From Panicum virgatum (Eukaryota > Streptophyta > Magnoliopsida > Poales > Poaceae): a stretch of DNA of 64,000 bases. Shown in pieces: positions 22,761-35,179 of this stretch. Position 1 is the stretch's first letter. The number at the start of each line of letters is the position of its first letter. The notes beneath the pieces are model-generated. The model was given only the letters and a program-made list of their open reading frames with translations, did no database searches and was not told the origin of the DNA. The stretch covers positions 51,552,951-51,616,950 of the forward strand of contig NC_053138.1 in the NCBI RefSeq assembly GCF_016808335.1. The letters run 5' to 3'. Position numbers and translations under genes: made by a program.

Positions 22761-25700
22761 TGTCACTCCCGGTTTTAAGAAGAAAACCGAATGCATAGCT
22801 ATATGTATGCCAAGATCAAGTTTCATACATATAGAGACATTATAAGTGAATAATCAGTAACAGTATCACATAAAAGCAATAATTAAAAGATTATCATAGT
22901 TATACAGCTTATCCTGGAAACGGAGACTCCAAACTTCACAGGCAATCGACTGGGGGTTGCGTACGCCTAGAACTTAGCAACATCTTCAAAAAACTTCATA
23001 AATCTTCTCCTTCTGAGTAGCAGTAAGCAAGGGTGAGTACACTTATGGTTGGTACTCAGCAAGGCCACAAGAAATAACCAGAATGTGATTTATATCCATC
23101 TTTAAGTTTATTAATCATGTGAGGGTCCAAACTGCTCTTGACCGTGAGCACGGCTAACCGGTTAGTTTTAACTCTGCAGAGGTTGTACACTTTCACCACA
23201 AGTCGCGTAAAAGTTCCGAAGAACTTTGAACCCAACCACGCAATGTGCTAGCTAGGCACAATACCACACTTCTGAGTTGTGATTGTGTCACACCCGGTTT
23301 TAAGGACAAAACCGAATGCATAGCTATATGTATGCCAGGATCAAGTTTCATACATATAGAGACATTATAAGTGAATAATCAGTAACAATATCATGTAAAA
23401 ACAACAATTAAAAGATTATCAGAGTTATACAGCTTATCCTGGAAACGAAGGCTTCCAACTTCACAGGCAATCGACTGGGGGTTGCGTACACCTAGAACTC
23501 AGCAACATCTTCAGAAATCTTTATACACCTTTTCCTTTTGAGCAGCAGTAAGCAAGGGTGAGTACACTTATGGTTTTACTCAACAAGGCTACAAGAAATA
23601 ACCAGAATGTGATTTATATCCATCTTTAAGTTTATTAATCATGTGAGGGTCCAAGCCGCTCTTGACCGTGAGCACGGCTGATATATCAGTTTTACACTCT
23701 ACAGAGATTGTACACTTTACCCACAATTCGTGTTTCTCATGTCGCCCGGGTTTGCAAAGCCCTGAAACACTTCCTTTGGTGAGTGGCTAGGGATTCACTA
23801 CGAGGCTTTTCCAAAGAATCACTATATGTACGCACTGGTCCCTTTTTCTGCGGTGCCTCAGAAGACGAAGATTCCTTCACCCGCTCCTCAACGCACGATA
23901 ACCCGAAAAATCCACCAATCAAACGCCCCAGCACGACATATAGATCATCTAGTTACTTAGCCAAGACCAGAGCCATATAGTATTGTGGTTGCACTGTTTT
24001 CCTAGGGTGGTTCTCCATGTTCCAATTAAATCATATCATCTTGTAAATAAAGCATAGATAGAAGTATGGTTAGGGTCACTTGCCTTTCTCCAACGAAAAG
24101 CTACTCTTACTGCTCTTCAGCTTTTGCTCACTTGGAACTCTTGATCTTCAATCCTCAAACAGCGATCCTTCTACTCGGAGCAATCATCGATCAAACATAC
24201 AAAGCAAACAAGAAGATACAACTAAGAACAATACACCAAAACAAAAGAAAGACTTTAAAAAGAGCGTACTAAAGGATAGAGCTCGCTGCTACGGTTACGA
24301 GAGCGCAAGAAACATGGAAAACAGAGCTAGGACGTGGAAACTATGGGATAAACAATGAGTAAGGATTTAGTCGCGATTAACCAAAGGGTTAAGGACTAAT
24401 GGAAAAAAATATTTGTGAGACACAACAAAGTGTGCTCACAGAGGATGACAAGGTGATAAGACTACTACACACATCACAAGGATCACGTGAGCACAAGAAT
24501 CAATGAAAATAGATCTAAAACGAAGAAGTTATAGCCAAAACAGGGTTCTAGGGGCTCATTTGTGAAGAAACAGAGCTTCCATGGGCTAGATCTGAAGAAA
24601 CCAGGGGTCTAAACATAATTAAACCTAAACTTCAGGGGCTAACTTGAAAAACTACAAGCTAAGGATGGCGGGTTCTATATTAGAAAAGTTCGAGGGGTTT
24701 TCTAAAAAAGTTTTGGATTAAAACAGAAATACTTTTGAACTCAGGAGGACTGCAGGTTTATTTAAACAAAACGGAGGGGCTCTTTTGCAAAATGCACCCT
24801 AGTTGACCGGTATAGGTTTAGTTGACTTGGATTGGACCTAATCGTGGCCGTCCGATCGCGATCTAACGGTTAGGATGGGTTGGGGTGGCTGGCGGCGGCG
24901 CAAGCGACCGGCGGCGAGCTAGGGGCGGCGGCGCATCGCCGGACTTGGCCGAAACAGCCGTCCGGTGCTTGATTCGAGCGCGGTTTGCACTAGGGGCAAG
25001 CGCGCGGCGCGAGCAACTCATCTAGGGTGGCAGTGCATAGCTAGAGCGGGCGGAGCGGAGCTCGCGGCGGTGCACGGAGCGGCAGCGTGGGCATCGGCGG
25101 TGAGCAGACCGCGGCGAGGGCTCGCCGGCGTTTCACGATAACGCGATTCCGGATCGGTTCAACGCAGGTTTTGCACGGGGAGCTATCGCACGATGCCAGG
25201 AACGCGATTGCGGCCTCTACATGGCGGATCGGCGGCGGTGAGGTGGCTCTGTGGCGAGCGGCGGCGGAGCAGAGCCGGCGGGCGCGGGCGCGCGCGCAGG
25301 AGCGAGAAGGGGAGGGGAAAAAGGGGTCGGAGAGCTCCCTTGCTACCTTGCGAAACTCTGGGGCGGTGAACTTGTCGAGGAGAAGGCACGGGGTCGACGG
25401 CGAAATGGCGACGACTCGCGAGAAGGAAGACACCACGACGAAGAGGACGACGAGCTGAGCACTAGGGTGGTGTCTGTTTTCACCGGAGATGCACGGATGC
25501 GGAGGATGGTGGGATTCTGGGGAAAAGATTATTTTATGGATTCCCAAACAAGGAGCCTCCCTATGGGTAGTCTATATTTTTGTGTGGAGTTGCCATGAGA
25601 GGTTGGTTTAATATATAGGGAGAAAAATCTCACCATCCCACATCAACTAGCAATGTGGTACTAAACCTCCCTCCCATGCTAATGGGCTTTACGTGCCTTT

Positions 25701-28408
25701 AGCCCATTAGAGAACACATGAATGGGCCCTTGAGGTCCATTAGAGATTTATGTACTTTTGATAGACTTAGCCCATTTAAAATTTGGAATTAATTATTTTT
25801 GAAATTAAAATAATTCTAGAAAAATCTAGAATTCATATTTAAAGTCCGAAAAATATTCCAAATGGCCCGAAAATTCTAGGAAAAATCCTATAAATATATT
25901 GGGACCTAACAAACTCAAATAAAATATTTGGAGCTCATGAGAAGATTTGGAAGAGCCTCTAAAAATTAAGTTTGCTCTAGGGAAAAATGGGAAAAGAATC
26001 CAGAAAAATCCGGAAAATTCCCAAGAAGAACTTTTGATGATAGAACACGTTTTGAAAAGTTTTCACACTCAACAACACTTTGCATGTGACATGAATGCAT
26101 CGCCCGAAGAACAACTTCATTTAATTTGAAAAACAACCAATATTTATTTTCTTTTACACTAAATTCTTTGTGAAGAAAAATAAATGTTGAGACAATTTTA
26201 AAATTGTGAGAAAATTGTTGTTTTATTTTTATTTTTAATCACATCCTGAAATTCAAAAATTTCAGGGTGTGACAGATTGCATAGGGACGCTACGAGGCCT
26301 TTCCGAAGAATCCCTATATGTATATGTTGGTCCCTGCCTTTGCAGTCCCTCAGAAGACACAGCTTCCTTCACCCGCTCCACAACACAAACTCATAACCAT
26401 CAAGCAAAACAACCCCAACACAACATATAGTTCATCTAATTACTTAGCCAAGACCAGAGCCATATAGTATTGTGGTTGTACGGTTTTTCTTAGGTGGTTC
26501 TCCATGTTCAAATTAAATCATAGTACTCTGGTAAATAAAGCATAGATAAAAGTATGGTTAGGGTCACTTGTATTTCACCAACGAAAAGCTACTTCTACTG
26601 CTCTTCACTGATCTTCAGCTCTTGCTCACTTGGGATTCCTGATCTTCAATCTTCAAACAACGATCCTTTTACTCGAAGCAATCATGGGCAAACATACAAA
26701 GCAAATAACAAGATACATCTAAGAACAATACACCAGAACAAAAGAAAGGCTTTAAAAGAGCATACTAAAGGATAGAGCTCGCTGCTACGGTTACAAGAGC
26801 GCTAGAAACACAGAAAACAGAGGTAGGACGTGGAAACTATGGGATAAACAATGAGTAAGGATTTAGTCGCGATTAACCAAAGGGTTAAGGACTAATGGAA
26901 AAAATATTTGTGAGACACAACAAAGTGTGCTCACAGTGGATAAAAAGGTTATAAAGCTATTGCACATGTCACAAGGATCACGTGAGCGCAAGAATCGATG
27001 AAAAAGGAGCTAAAACGAAGAAGTTATGATTAAAGCAGGGTTCTAGGGACTTATCTGCGATAGATTTGAAAGAATAGGGGCTCTGACTAAAGAAACCTAG
27101 GACTAAAACAAAATTAAACCTAACTCGCGAGGGTTAGAAAGCAAAACTACACTTCCTGGATGGCGGGTTCTATTTCCTAAAAGGTCAGGGTCTAAAACAT
27201 AAATAAAAGGGCTCTTTTGTAAATACTTTTGAACTATACCGAAGCGTGGGTTGATTTTATGAAAACAGAGGGGTTTAAGTGCAAAAGATCCTTGATTGAC
27301 CGGTATGGGGTGTGGTTGACTCGGGTCAGATCAGATCTGGACCGTCGATCTCAGATCGGGCGGCTTGGATTGGATCGGTGGAAGGGGGCGGTGCTGGGAC
27401 GCCGGCGACGGAGTCAGGCGGCGGCGAGCTTGCCTGCGTAGGCCGGATGTGGCCGTCCGGGCTTGGCTGAGGCTCAGGTTTGGTCCGGGAGAGAGCGTGC
27501 GACATGGCGAACGCGTCTGTGGGTTCGGCTTGGCGAGCTAGGGTCCGGAGCGGGGCGTGTGCCGGCGAGAGGCGGAGCAAAAGCTCCGGCGAGCTATTCC
27601 CGCACGGAACAGAGGGAGAAAGAGAGGGGAAGGGTCCGACGAGATTACTCACGTCGAGACGAAGCTTCGGCGGCAGTCGTTGGCGTCGATTGAGTGGCGG
27701 AACGGCGAGACGGCGGCGGCTCCGAGCTCCGCGGGAGCTCCAATGGCAGCGGCGGTGGCTAGGGTTTGCGCGAGAGGGCGGCGACTGCGGCTGGGTAGGG
27801 CAAGGGGGTCTGCAGGGCCTTTTATAGAGGCGGCGGGGTGCCTTGGCGTGCGGGCCACGGACAGGAGCGGCGACGCACGCGGCCGGGTCGGACTCGAGCT
27901 CGAGTCCGGCTCGGTCGGGAGGTCGGGGGCGACCCGACGGGCGATCCCCACCTGGCAGCGAGACAGGAAAGGAGAGGAGGGAGGGGGCCGGTCTGGGCTA
28001 GGGAAACAGATGAGCCGGCGCGGATTGGGCTTTGGGGGAGAAAAAGAAAAGAGGAAGGGAAGAAAAGGGAGAGGGAGATTGGGCCGGTTGGGCTGAAAGC
28101 TAGAGGGAAAAAAAGAAAAGCCTTTCCATTTTTGAAAGGATTCAAACATATTCAATTTAAATTCAAACTCAAATGAATTCAAATTTAAATTGAACAATAA
28201 ACAATAAAACAATGCACTGCAGCATGAATGCAAAACAAACCAAACAACATCAATTAATTTTTGAAAATTTACCAATATTTATTTTCTCTTACACTAAATT
28301 CCCTGTGAAGAAAACAAATGTTGGCAAAAATTTTAGAATTATGGGAAAATTGTTGTTTTTTTTTAATTTTAGTCACATCTTGAAATCCAAAAATTTTAGG
28401 GTGTGACA
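22761..28408. mobile_element. Outer solo-LTR-like element (interrupted), about 2.65 kb without the insert
   Basis: Begins TGTCACTCCCGG and ends GGGTGTGACA. It is interrupted between 23285 and 26275 by a second copy of the same family. No internal retroviral-type genes, primer binding site or second LTR are visible, so it is best read as a solo LTR of a large-LTR Ty3/gypsy family (Tekay-like by its end sequence; inference). The GC-rich core (27330-28060) gives overlapping open frames that I do not consider genes. Its flanks do not show a 5-bp duplication. Confidence 0.75.
23286..26274. mobile_element. Inner solo LTR, 2,989 bp, inserted into its own relative
   Basis: TGTCACACCCGG to GGGTGTGACA, flanked by the 5-bp duplication GATTG (23281-23285 and 26275-26279). 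Collinear with the outer copy: the promoter-proximal half, a GC-rich core (24840-25460) and an AT-rich 3' end. The absence of internal genes together with the target duplication is the signature of LTR-LTR recombination. Confidence 0.88.
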
Positions 28409-28675
28409 TTCATGTTTATATGCAAAATTACTCATAGATTTATACATGGTGTTGAAGTAGAAATGTATAATTGTGAGAAGCTTCTAGAAGATTAGAGAGT
28501 ATACATGAGTCATGGTTATCATGCTTCATGGTAAAATATGGAATACTCTAGAAATTAGATACTTGTATGGTTAGATAAGTATGGGGAAAATTCTAAAGTT
28601 AGATATTTTGTAAAGAAGTGTGTAGAAGATGAATATATGGCAAAACTATATGAGCCATGGAGTCCTACAAATATG
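28409..28675 (+). repeat. Right copy of the 267-bp direct repeat
   Basis: Direct match to 22465-22731; abuts the end of the outer LTR at 28408 with no spacer. Confidence 0.93.
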
Positions 28676-29394
28676 GGTGCTTCCCTCCCCTCTTGCCATA
28701 CAATGTCATAAGAGGTCTTAAGTAGGAGATGACAAGATTGCCATGTAGTTTAGTAGTGTCATGGTATGGTAACTATATAAAGAGTGCAACAATCTTGTGT
28801 TATATTAAGTTATAGTGAATAAAGAATTGAGTTCCCGTATAGAGTTGGTTAGAGTTGTCAATTTATCCGCACATTGTATTTTAACCGCTAAATCGGTTAG
28901 CTAGGTTATAACTCGCTATAGCCTTTCTTAGCCTATACAAACACCAGCCGCTAAATGCTTTAGCCCGCTATTTTAAACACTGCTTTTGTACAACGCGGCG
29001 ATGTACATAGTGCATCACAATGTTGCCTACACGTGTTTCACCTCTTGATGGTCGTGTAGCTCTACAATTGCAACCTTTGCCTCGAAGGGACCGTATAGAA
29101 GCCAAAATTTTCCATTGTCTAAAAAAAATATACACGTTTGTCCATGCTTTGTTGCAGATCATCATAGTGGAGCATGTATATAGCTAGCTTTTGCGATGCT
29201 TTTAATTACTAGACTAAATGTCTGAAGATACTGAAATTTGAAATACTGAATATAAAACTCCAGCTAATTAAAATTGAAGCGAGGCCCATTGTAGTCTACT
29301 CGTTTCAGATTTTCTTCTTCGTTTTTGTCAACATGCACCCATGTCTATCTATACAACAATCAAATGAATAAAGAAGTTCATGTGGGCAGAGAGT

Positions 29395-29589
29395 GCAGAT
29401 GTAGCTCAGCGGTGGTGCATCAAGTGGAGATGCCACACCCACCTAGGGCTCGAATCCTGAGTGCTGCACAATATAAATCTCTCTCGCTAATGCAGTTAGA
29501 GTTTGGGGGGGTTTTGGCAACCGGAAGCCAGTTTGCTTCCTCCTAATAAAATACGGTGGGGGCGTCTTCCCTCCCCGGTCGTGTTTTTT
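29395..29589 (+). mobile_element. tRNA-derived SINE, 195 bp
   Basis: A box TGTAGCTCAGCGGTGG (about 29399-29414), B box GGGCTCGAATCCT (about 29446-29458), a body, then a 3' tail 'cctcctaataaaatacgg' with C-rich sequence and a short T-run. Flanked by the 15-bp duplication ATGTGGGCRGAGAGT (29380-29394 and 29590-29604, one mismatch). The tail resembles grass Au/PoaS-type SINEs. Confidence 0.88.
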
Positions 29590-29739
29590 ATGTGGGCGGA
29601 GAGTAACTCGTAGGCAAAGCAATTGCTTGATATTCACCCCCTTCTCTACATGTGAGGGTCAGATGGTCCAGTCCATAAGCTAACAGAACCTGTTGACATG
29701 ACCATATGTTTGCTTCCCTCTACAAACTTTCAAACGGGC

Positions 29740-29995
29740 AAAATATTAGCGAGTATTCTAATCTCAACGTACAACCACCTGACCCTGCCATAATCACTAA
29801 CAAACAAAAACCTCTGTAAACAGTCTCGTATCCCGATGAGCAAGGATCCAACAGTGATACTGTGGGGGTGCATGTATCCCTGTGTGCAGAAAATCCACTT
29901 TGTTTCCCAATACCTCCCAAGTCTATGTGACCACCTTGCTCGGAGACGCATCGCCAAAATGGGTTCAAATCCTTAATTGGTATGGTTTCTCTCTT
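29740..29995 (-). pseudogene. Array unit copy 5
   Basis: The minus strand shows CATAG then ACTTGGGAGGTATTGGGAAA (from about 29928), aligning with the exon start of the other copies; sequence beyond about 40 bp is divergent. Confidence 0.5.
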
Positions 29996-30653
29996 GTTGT
30001 GCTTGTATTAGTACTATAGCAATATCTAAAACATCTACACCATCTAACTGCCGGTCCATGTTTATAAAACCAACAAACTTGTACTCGAAATTAAAGCAGT
30101 ACTCACGTGGTTTTGTATAAATGTTTGAAGAGGTCTCATTTCAACTGCCCTACTCACGTGGTTAGAGTATCAAATGCATTAAGGTGTAAGATTTTATCGG
30201 ATGATGAGGGAGAGGGTTCTTCCTCAGACTGATCACTCTCTCCTTTTAGTATCCTCAAACCTACCTCTCATGAGTCACATGAGGCTAAAGTTTTATATAT
30301 ATGTATGGAGCTCTGTAAAGCACAGGCAGATGACCCTCAATTGAGTTGTAGTGTAAAGACTTTGAGATGAATTTCAGATCCTATAGATATCGGTGCTTGC
30401 CGCCCGGCCCCAAGGCAGGTGTCTATCCTCTCAATGCCCCCCTGCAGATGCCTGAATTCTTATTCAGGTGTGAATCTCATTTATGAGATCTGAACTGCAG
30501 TGTGTATCTCAATTTTTGCATCGATGCCTTTGATCATATTTTGCAAGTATCTATTTCTTGCGTATCTCAATTATTCTTTTGAAAAAAATTATCTATGTCT
30601 GACAAATCGTTAGTGTTCTGTGCTGGTGGAGTATTGTTATTCAGAGTTGTCAA
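29996..30653. other. No gene recognised
   Basis: Mixed sequence left of the Helitron. No motif, inverted repeat or convincing frame. Confidence 0.3.
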
Positions 30654-31119
30654 TCTCTACTGCCTTGATGTTGTTTCTATACTCAGGATATTTACATCAT
30701 AAACTGATCTCTTCTTGTGGCTTCCACATGTTCACCAGGAGCAGCGGCAAGGTGTTGGTGTTTATTTTCCCTGATGGAGATGACGTCGTTCTCTTTATAC
30801 ACTGCATAACGATTTGGTATATCTGGAGAGGCTGGACCCACACATGGATGATGTGGCAGCAATTAAATTTGTTTGTGGAAACTATTTTTTGGGAACTGTT
30901 GGTGGAGGAGTTCTGTTTTGGCTGCCAATACTTTTTTCAAAGCCACAAAACTAGGTGTTTAGGAGTTCATTTTTTTTATTAGCAACGGTTGGAGTACATA
31001 CTCCACGTATAAGCTGAGAGGTTTTTGTTGTTTATAATTATAAATGATATTTTGGTAGGTTGTTTGTTTTGTATTATCAAATTAAGACGTAGCTAGCGTT
31101 AGCACGGGCATTCTACTAG
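30654..31119 (+). mobile_element. Small non-autonomous Helitron, 466 bp
   Basis: The 5' end is TCTCTACTGCC after A (30653). The 3' end carries a short hairpin (CGT-A-GCTA, loop GCGT, TAGC-ACG; 31088-31106) about 10 bp before CTAG (31116-31119), followed by T. Insertion between A and T, 5'-TC, a 3' hairpin and CTAG are the Helitron hallmarks. It has no Rep/helicase frame; transposition would need an autonomous partner. Confidence 0.75.
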
Positions 31120-31309
31120 TGTGAATAATGCCCTACAAACAGTGGCAACTAAAAAACTTAATCATAGTAAGAACTTAGTAATAAATTCAAATGAAACCTC
31201 TGGCTAGAGTAGATAATCTTATTCCATTCCATTCAATTGCATGTAGGACCAAGTTCTGCAACTTGCTGCACGGGGAAATGCAGTTTTGTTATGGTTACTC
31301 TTTTAGGTC

Positions 31310-31560
31310 ATTAGGGTCATAACCATTCAAGGAATGGTATCACTATTCCAATAGCACTATTTCTCTTCATTGAAGCAGATATCACTTCTGGGAATGCTCG
31401 GAATTGTGCCTTTCTGTTAAGTTTCTCTGATGCCTCCCATGTCCTACATACATTTGGTCGGTACACAGACTTTTCGCCAAACATCAACGGAGGCATGGGA
31501 AAGGCTGCTTCTTGGTTCTTGCCTCTATCTTCTACTACTACTTGCTGCTGATGCAACAAT
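31310..31560 (-). pseudogene. Array unit copy 6
   Basis: The minus strand reads GTAG then GACATGGGAGGCATCAGAG from about 31450. The WEVLG-type frame (TWEASEKLNRKAQ...) is open for about 42 codons to a natural stop at 31317, so this is one of the copies with an uninterrupted end. Confidence 0.5.
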
Positions 31561-31895
31561 GGAAATGTTAGGTAGCACTTTATTTATATACTACGCTGAT
31601 TTGATAGGAATATATATATATGGCCTATGGTCTAATTTTTGGAAGCAGTTTCACTATAACTTCTACATAAATAATGTAAAGAGGTCAATTATTACATCTG
31701 CTACAATGTATTGATGACTGCACGTGCTATTATATTAACAAATTTTAGTATAGTAAATAATTGACGACATAATAGGCTTCTCCAACAAGATTTATTGTGG
31801 ATGGAAGTCGGAAACTGAGATTCCAAATGCTTTCTTCGGTCACACCAGAGTGGAGTAGAAAACACTTGGACATAGGGAGATGATATGCATCCTAA

Positions 31896-32732
31896 GAGCA
31901 ACTCCAACAGACTAGGTAAAACTCCTAGCCAAATAAAGAAGTAAAAGACTAGGTAAAAAAAAGCTTCCCAAAGGGTGGGGAACCAACAGCCTATCCAAAT
32001 CTTAACTCTCCATACTTGAATAACATATCCACGTCGAAACTTTTGTTACTCACTCACTTTCTACCCTACTCACACTTGTGGGCCCTGGACCCGCAGCATC
32101 GGCCAATCAGAGGTCGCCGACCACCGCCGGCAGGTGTGGTGGTGGCTGCCGGCGAGGCCGGCACCCCCACGACGAGGAAGGCCGCGCGAATCTAGCTAGG
32201 ATGTTGCCGGCGGTGGGTGAGCACCGCAGAGGAGCGGCACCATGGCTGAAGGTGGCGGCAACCATGGCCAAGGCATGGAGCTCGCCGATGGTGTGATGTG
32301 GGGAGGGCGGAGGCGAGGTGGAGGCCGGGGGAGGTCGGCGAGGTTGTGGTGGTGCTCCGGCCACAAGGAATCGACTTGCGGGGCTCCGATGCGGGTGAGT
32401 CGACCGGCAGTGCGGGACCTCCACGGGCCAGCCATCACCAGCGGCTCTGCCAGTGGGATCCATAGCGCTGCTGCCCAGCGACGGCGGGAGGACAACGACC
32501 ACGTCCATAGAGCTGCTGCCTGGTGATGGTTGAAAGGTGAGCACGAGGGAGGGAGCGCGGCGCGCGCGAAGGCGATGGAGAGATGGCGAGTGGTTTTGGC
32601 TCATGAAAAATGCCGAGCGAGGGGAGTGATTTGGCTAACTGGATACAGAGGCTGTTGTTGGATCGCAAATTCAGAGAACTTTTCCAAATTATACCTATCC
32701 ACTGAGTTTTAGTGGGCCTCTTGGAGATGCTC
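31896..32732. mobile_element. PIF/Harbinger-like element carrying a GC-rich segment
   Basis: Imperfect terminal inverted repeats of about 29 bp (GAGCAACTCCAACAGAC... and GAGCATCTCCAAGAGG...) flanked by TAA (31893-31895 and 32733-32735). The 3-bp TWA-type duplication favours PIF/Harbinger. The interior 32080-32600 is strikingly GC-rich with overlapping open frames but no known domain; it may be captured host sequence. Confidence 0.75.
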
Positions 32733-33103
32733 TAATGGCTATCATATCCCTATCCCTATGGCTATCACCGGCGGAGGCGCGGAGCTAAGATTTCAAAATT
32801 GGGTATTCCTATTGCCAAACAAAAGATCCATAGCAAAAGTACCCCAAGAAATGTTCGCAAGTACTGATAATCAGCGGCACATGTTGTTCACATCTTATAT
32901 ATGCAAGAAACGAAGGGAAATTACAAAATACTTAAAAGAATTGAAAATTAAAATGTAGCTTTCGCCACCGTATAGAACGGATTTGACAATTTGCAGAAAA
33001 CACAGTGTCTTTCTTGCTTCTTTATTTGAACCAGCATAACAACAAAGATTGCCACTAGGATCTTCAGACTGCACAGGCATTCGACATTCAATCATTTGGA
33101 AAT

Positions 33104-33429
33104 TCAATCATACGACACCGTCCGGCGTTCGCCTCCCGTTGCTTGGTTGCGGCTAGCCTGTTCGGTATTTGGATTTTTTTTTAGTGGAAAAGGACTTTCT
33201 ATTAACTGAACGACGCAGTGAGATCGCTGGCCACAATCGTCTCCACGCCTAGCGGCGTACTGTCCCAGGACATTGGCACATTTGGAGCACACTGTAACGA
33301 ACATGGCACCATTTATGCAATTTCGAGTGATTTTGGTGATCGAATGACAACACAACACTTGGACTAACATGATTGTTAAGATGACCATTCTCAGGCTTTT
33401 AGGTTCAAGTGATTTAAGGGCTGAATTTG
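33104..33429. other. No gene recognised
   Basis: Intergenic-type sequence leading into an LTR fragment. No supported feature. Confidence 0.3.
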
Positions 33430-34661
33430 CGAACATTTAAACCTTATACGCAGGGGCTAGATCATAAAAACAGGGGCGACTTTGTAAATACTTTTCAACT
33501 GAATAGGACGGCGGGTTAATTTTGGAAAAACAGAGGGGCTTAAGTGCAAAAAGACCATGGTTGACCGGTATCTGATTTAGTTGACTGAGATGGGATCTAA
33601 TCTGGACCGTTTGATTTAGATCCGACGGATAGGGTTCATTGGGGCGAGCGGCGGCGGCGTGAAACGGCCGGCGGTAAGCTAGGCGGCGGCGCGCGGCGGC
33701 GGGACGGCCGGAGTAGGCCAAAACGGCCATCTGGGCTCTTTTTGGCTTGGTTCTTGGACTGGGAGCACGCGCGCGAGCACGCGAACTCGATTAGGGGGTT
33801 TGGGAGGGCGCTAGGACAGCGGAGCGGGCTTGCGACGGCGCACGGCGGAGCTGCTGCGGCGGCGAGCCTAAGCGGGCGAAACAGAGCGAGAGGGAGAGGG
33901 AAAAACAGGCCGGTGAGCCTCACTACCTCGGTGCGAAACTCCTGGAGGGCTTGAAGTCGACGGGGACGCGTTGGAACGGCGGCGTCGCGGAGAACCCTGA
34001 GCTCCGACAATGGCGGCGGCGCGGAGGCTAGGTTTTTGCGAATGCGGCGGCTGCGGCTTCGGGTTTAGGATTTCCAGGGGGTCTAGGGTTCCTTTTATAG
34101 GGGCGGAGCGCGAGCCTTGGCGTGCGGGCCCAAGGGGAACGCGGCGGGGCGCGCGGGATCGAGTCGGACTCTGAGCTTGAGTCCGGCTCGGTCGGGGGAG
34201 GGAGACGCTCCCGACAGGCGGGGCCCGCCTGGCGGTGAGACAGGGAGGGAGGGTATGGCGCTGAGCCAGATTGGGCCAAGGGCGGGGAAACGGGCCGGTG
34301 CAAGGAAAATGAGCCCGCGGGAAATGTTTTCTGGGCCGCTTGGGTGAAAGAAAAAGGGATGGGCCGGGGAAGAAAAATAGAAAAGGGTTTTGCATTTTTC
34401 TTAAGCAATTCTAACAAATTTCAATTCAAATTCAAACTCAAGGATTTGAATTTAAGTTGAACAGCAAGCAAATAAAAATGAAAAAAACCAGCATGAGATG
34501 CACACACCTATTTTCCTTATATTTATTTTATGGCTAAATAATTTATTTAAGCTCGCGATAAATGCTCTAAATTCAAGATAAAATAAATAGAACCTTATCG
34601 AACCTACAGAAAACCTAATTAAATTTATTTAGGTTCCTAATTCGAAAATACGGGTGTTACA
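33430..34661. mobile_element. Third LTR fragment of the same broad family
   Basis: Collinear with 24590-25460 of the inner LTR (the 'caggggctag', 'gacggcgggtta', 'ttgaccggtat', GC-rich core order) and ends ACGGGTGTTACA at 34661. The left part is missing. The GC core (33640-34360) yields spurious open frames on both strands. Confidence 0.75.
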
Positions 34662-34814
34662 TGGTGGGGCCGAGCCGTCGCTCCCCCGCACCTTACCCCA
34701 CCCCGGTCGCCACTCCCCTACCAGGGTGAGCCGCGCTGGCCTCCGAAGGAGCTTCGAGCGGCGGGCATTGCGGGCAGCACCGGGAGGTTGCAGAGAAGCA
34801 AAGGTTGTGGCAGG

Positions 34815-35070
34815 GAAGCACTGGATGGTCATGTTGTAATAGATATCGTATGATGTTGCAGTAGATATTTTGGGATGTTGCAATGGGTACCTCATGGTGT
34901 TGCAGTAGTGATTTTTGGATGTTTGCAAGTGCTATAGATGTGCTGGGTGTTGCAAACGAATTCATTTTGCCATGTTGCACGATTGGTTTTCAGAGATATT
35001 TCGTTGTTGTAACGGTTGAATTTTGTTGATTTTTCATGTTGCAATCGGTCATGTTGCATGCAACATTAGC
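34815..35070. repeat. Degenerate ATGTTGCA interspersed repeat
   Basis: The heptamer TGTTGCA or a one-base variant recurs roughly every 20-40 bp (for example near 34852, 34876, 34899, 34943, 34973, 35037, 35051). A looser relative lies at 49560-49800. Probably part of a degraded transposon end. Confidence 0.6.
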
Positions 35071-35179
35071 TAATGCTGCAGCGGGATTTCTTTTTCTCTG
35101 GTGGTACCATTTGACACTAGCGGACGTCCGGGCGCTGGCAGCTCCGATACATGTTATAACAGGACAATGCTATTTGAAC

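Larger units (their letters stand above)
22191..28982. mobile_element. Non-autonomous hAT element enlarged by nested LTRs
   Basis: Ends CAAGGTTCTAAATAT and CAGTGTTTAAAATAG (as reverse complement) with the 8-bp target duplication CTTTTGTA (22183-22190 and 28983-28990). Both flanks hold 'cgctatagc' / 'gctataaccgc' motifs in inverted arrangement. No transposase frame. About 5.6 kb of its 6.8 kb is inserted LTR sequence. Confidence 0.82.

Noticed and set aside
25041..28275. Frames up to 208 codons in the 25.0-25.6 and 27.3-28.2 kb regions
   Set aside because: They fall in the GC-rich cores of solo LTRs, occur on both strands and do not correspond between the two LTR copies.
30620..30982. 120-codon frame over the Helitron
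   Set aside because: No motif; it spans the Helitron 5' boundary, so it cannot be an ancestral gene.
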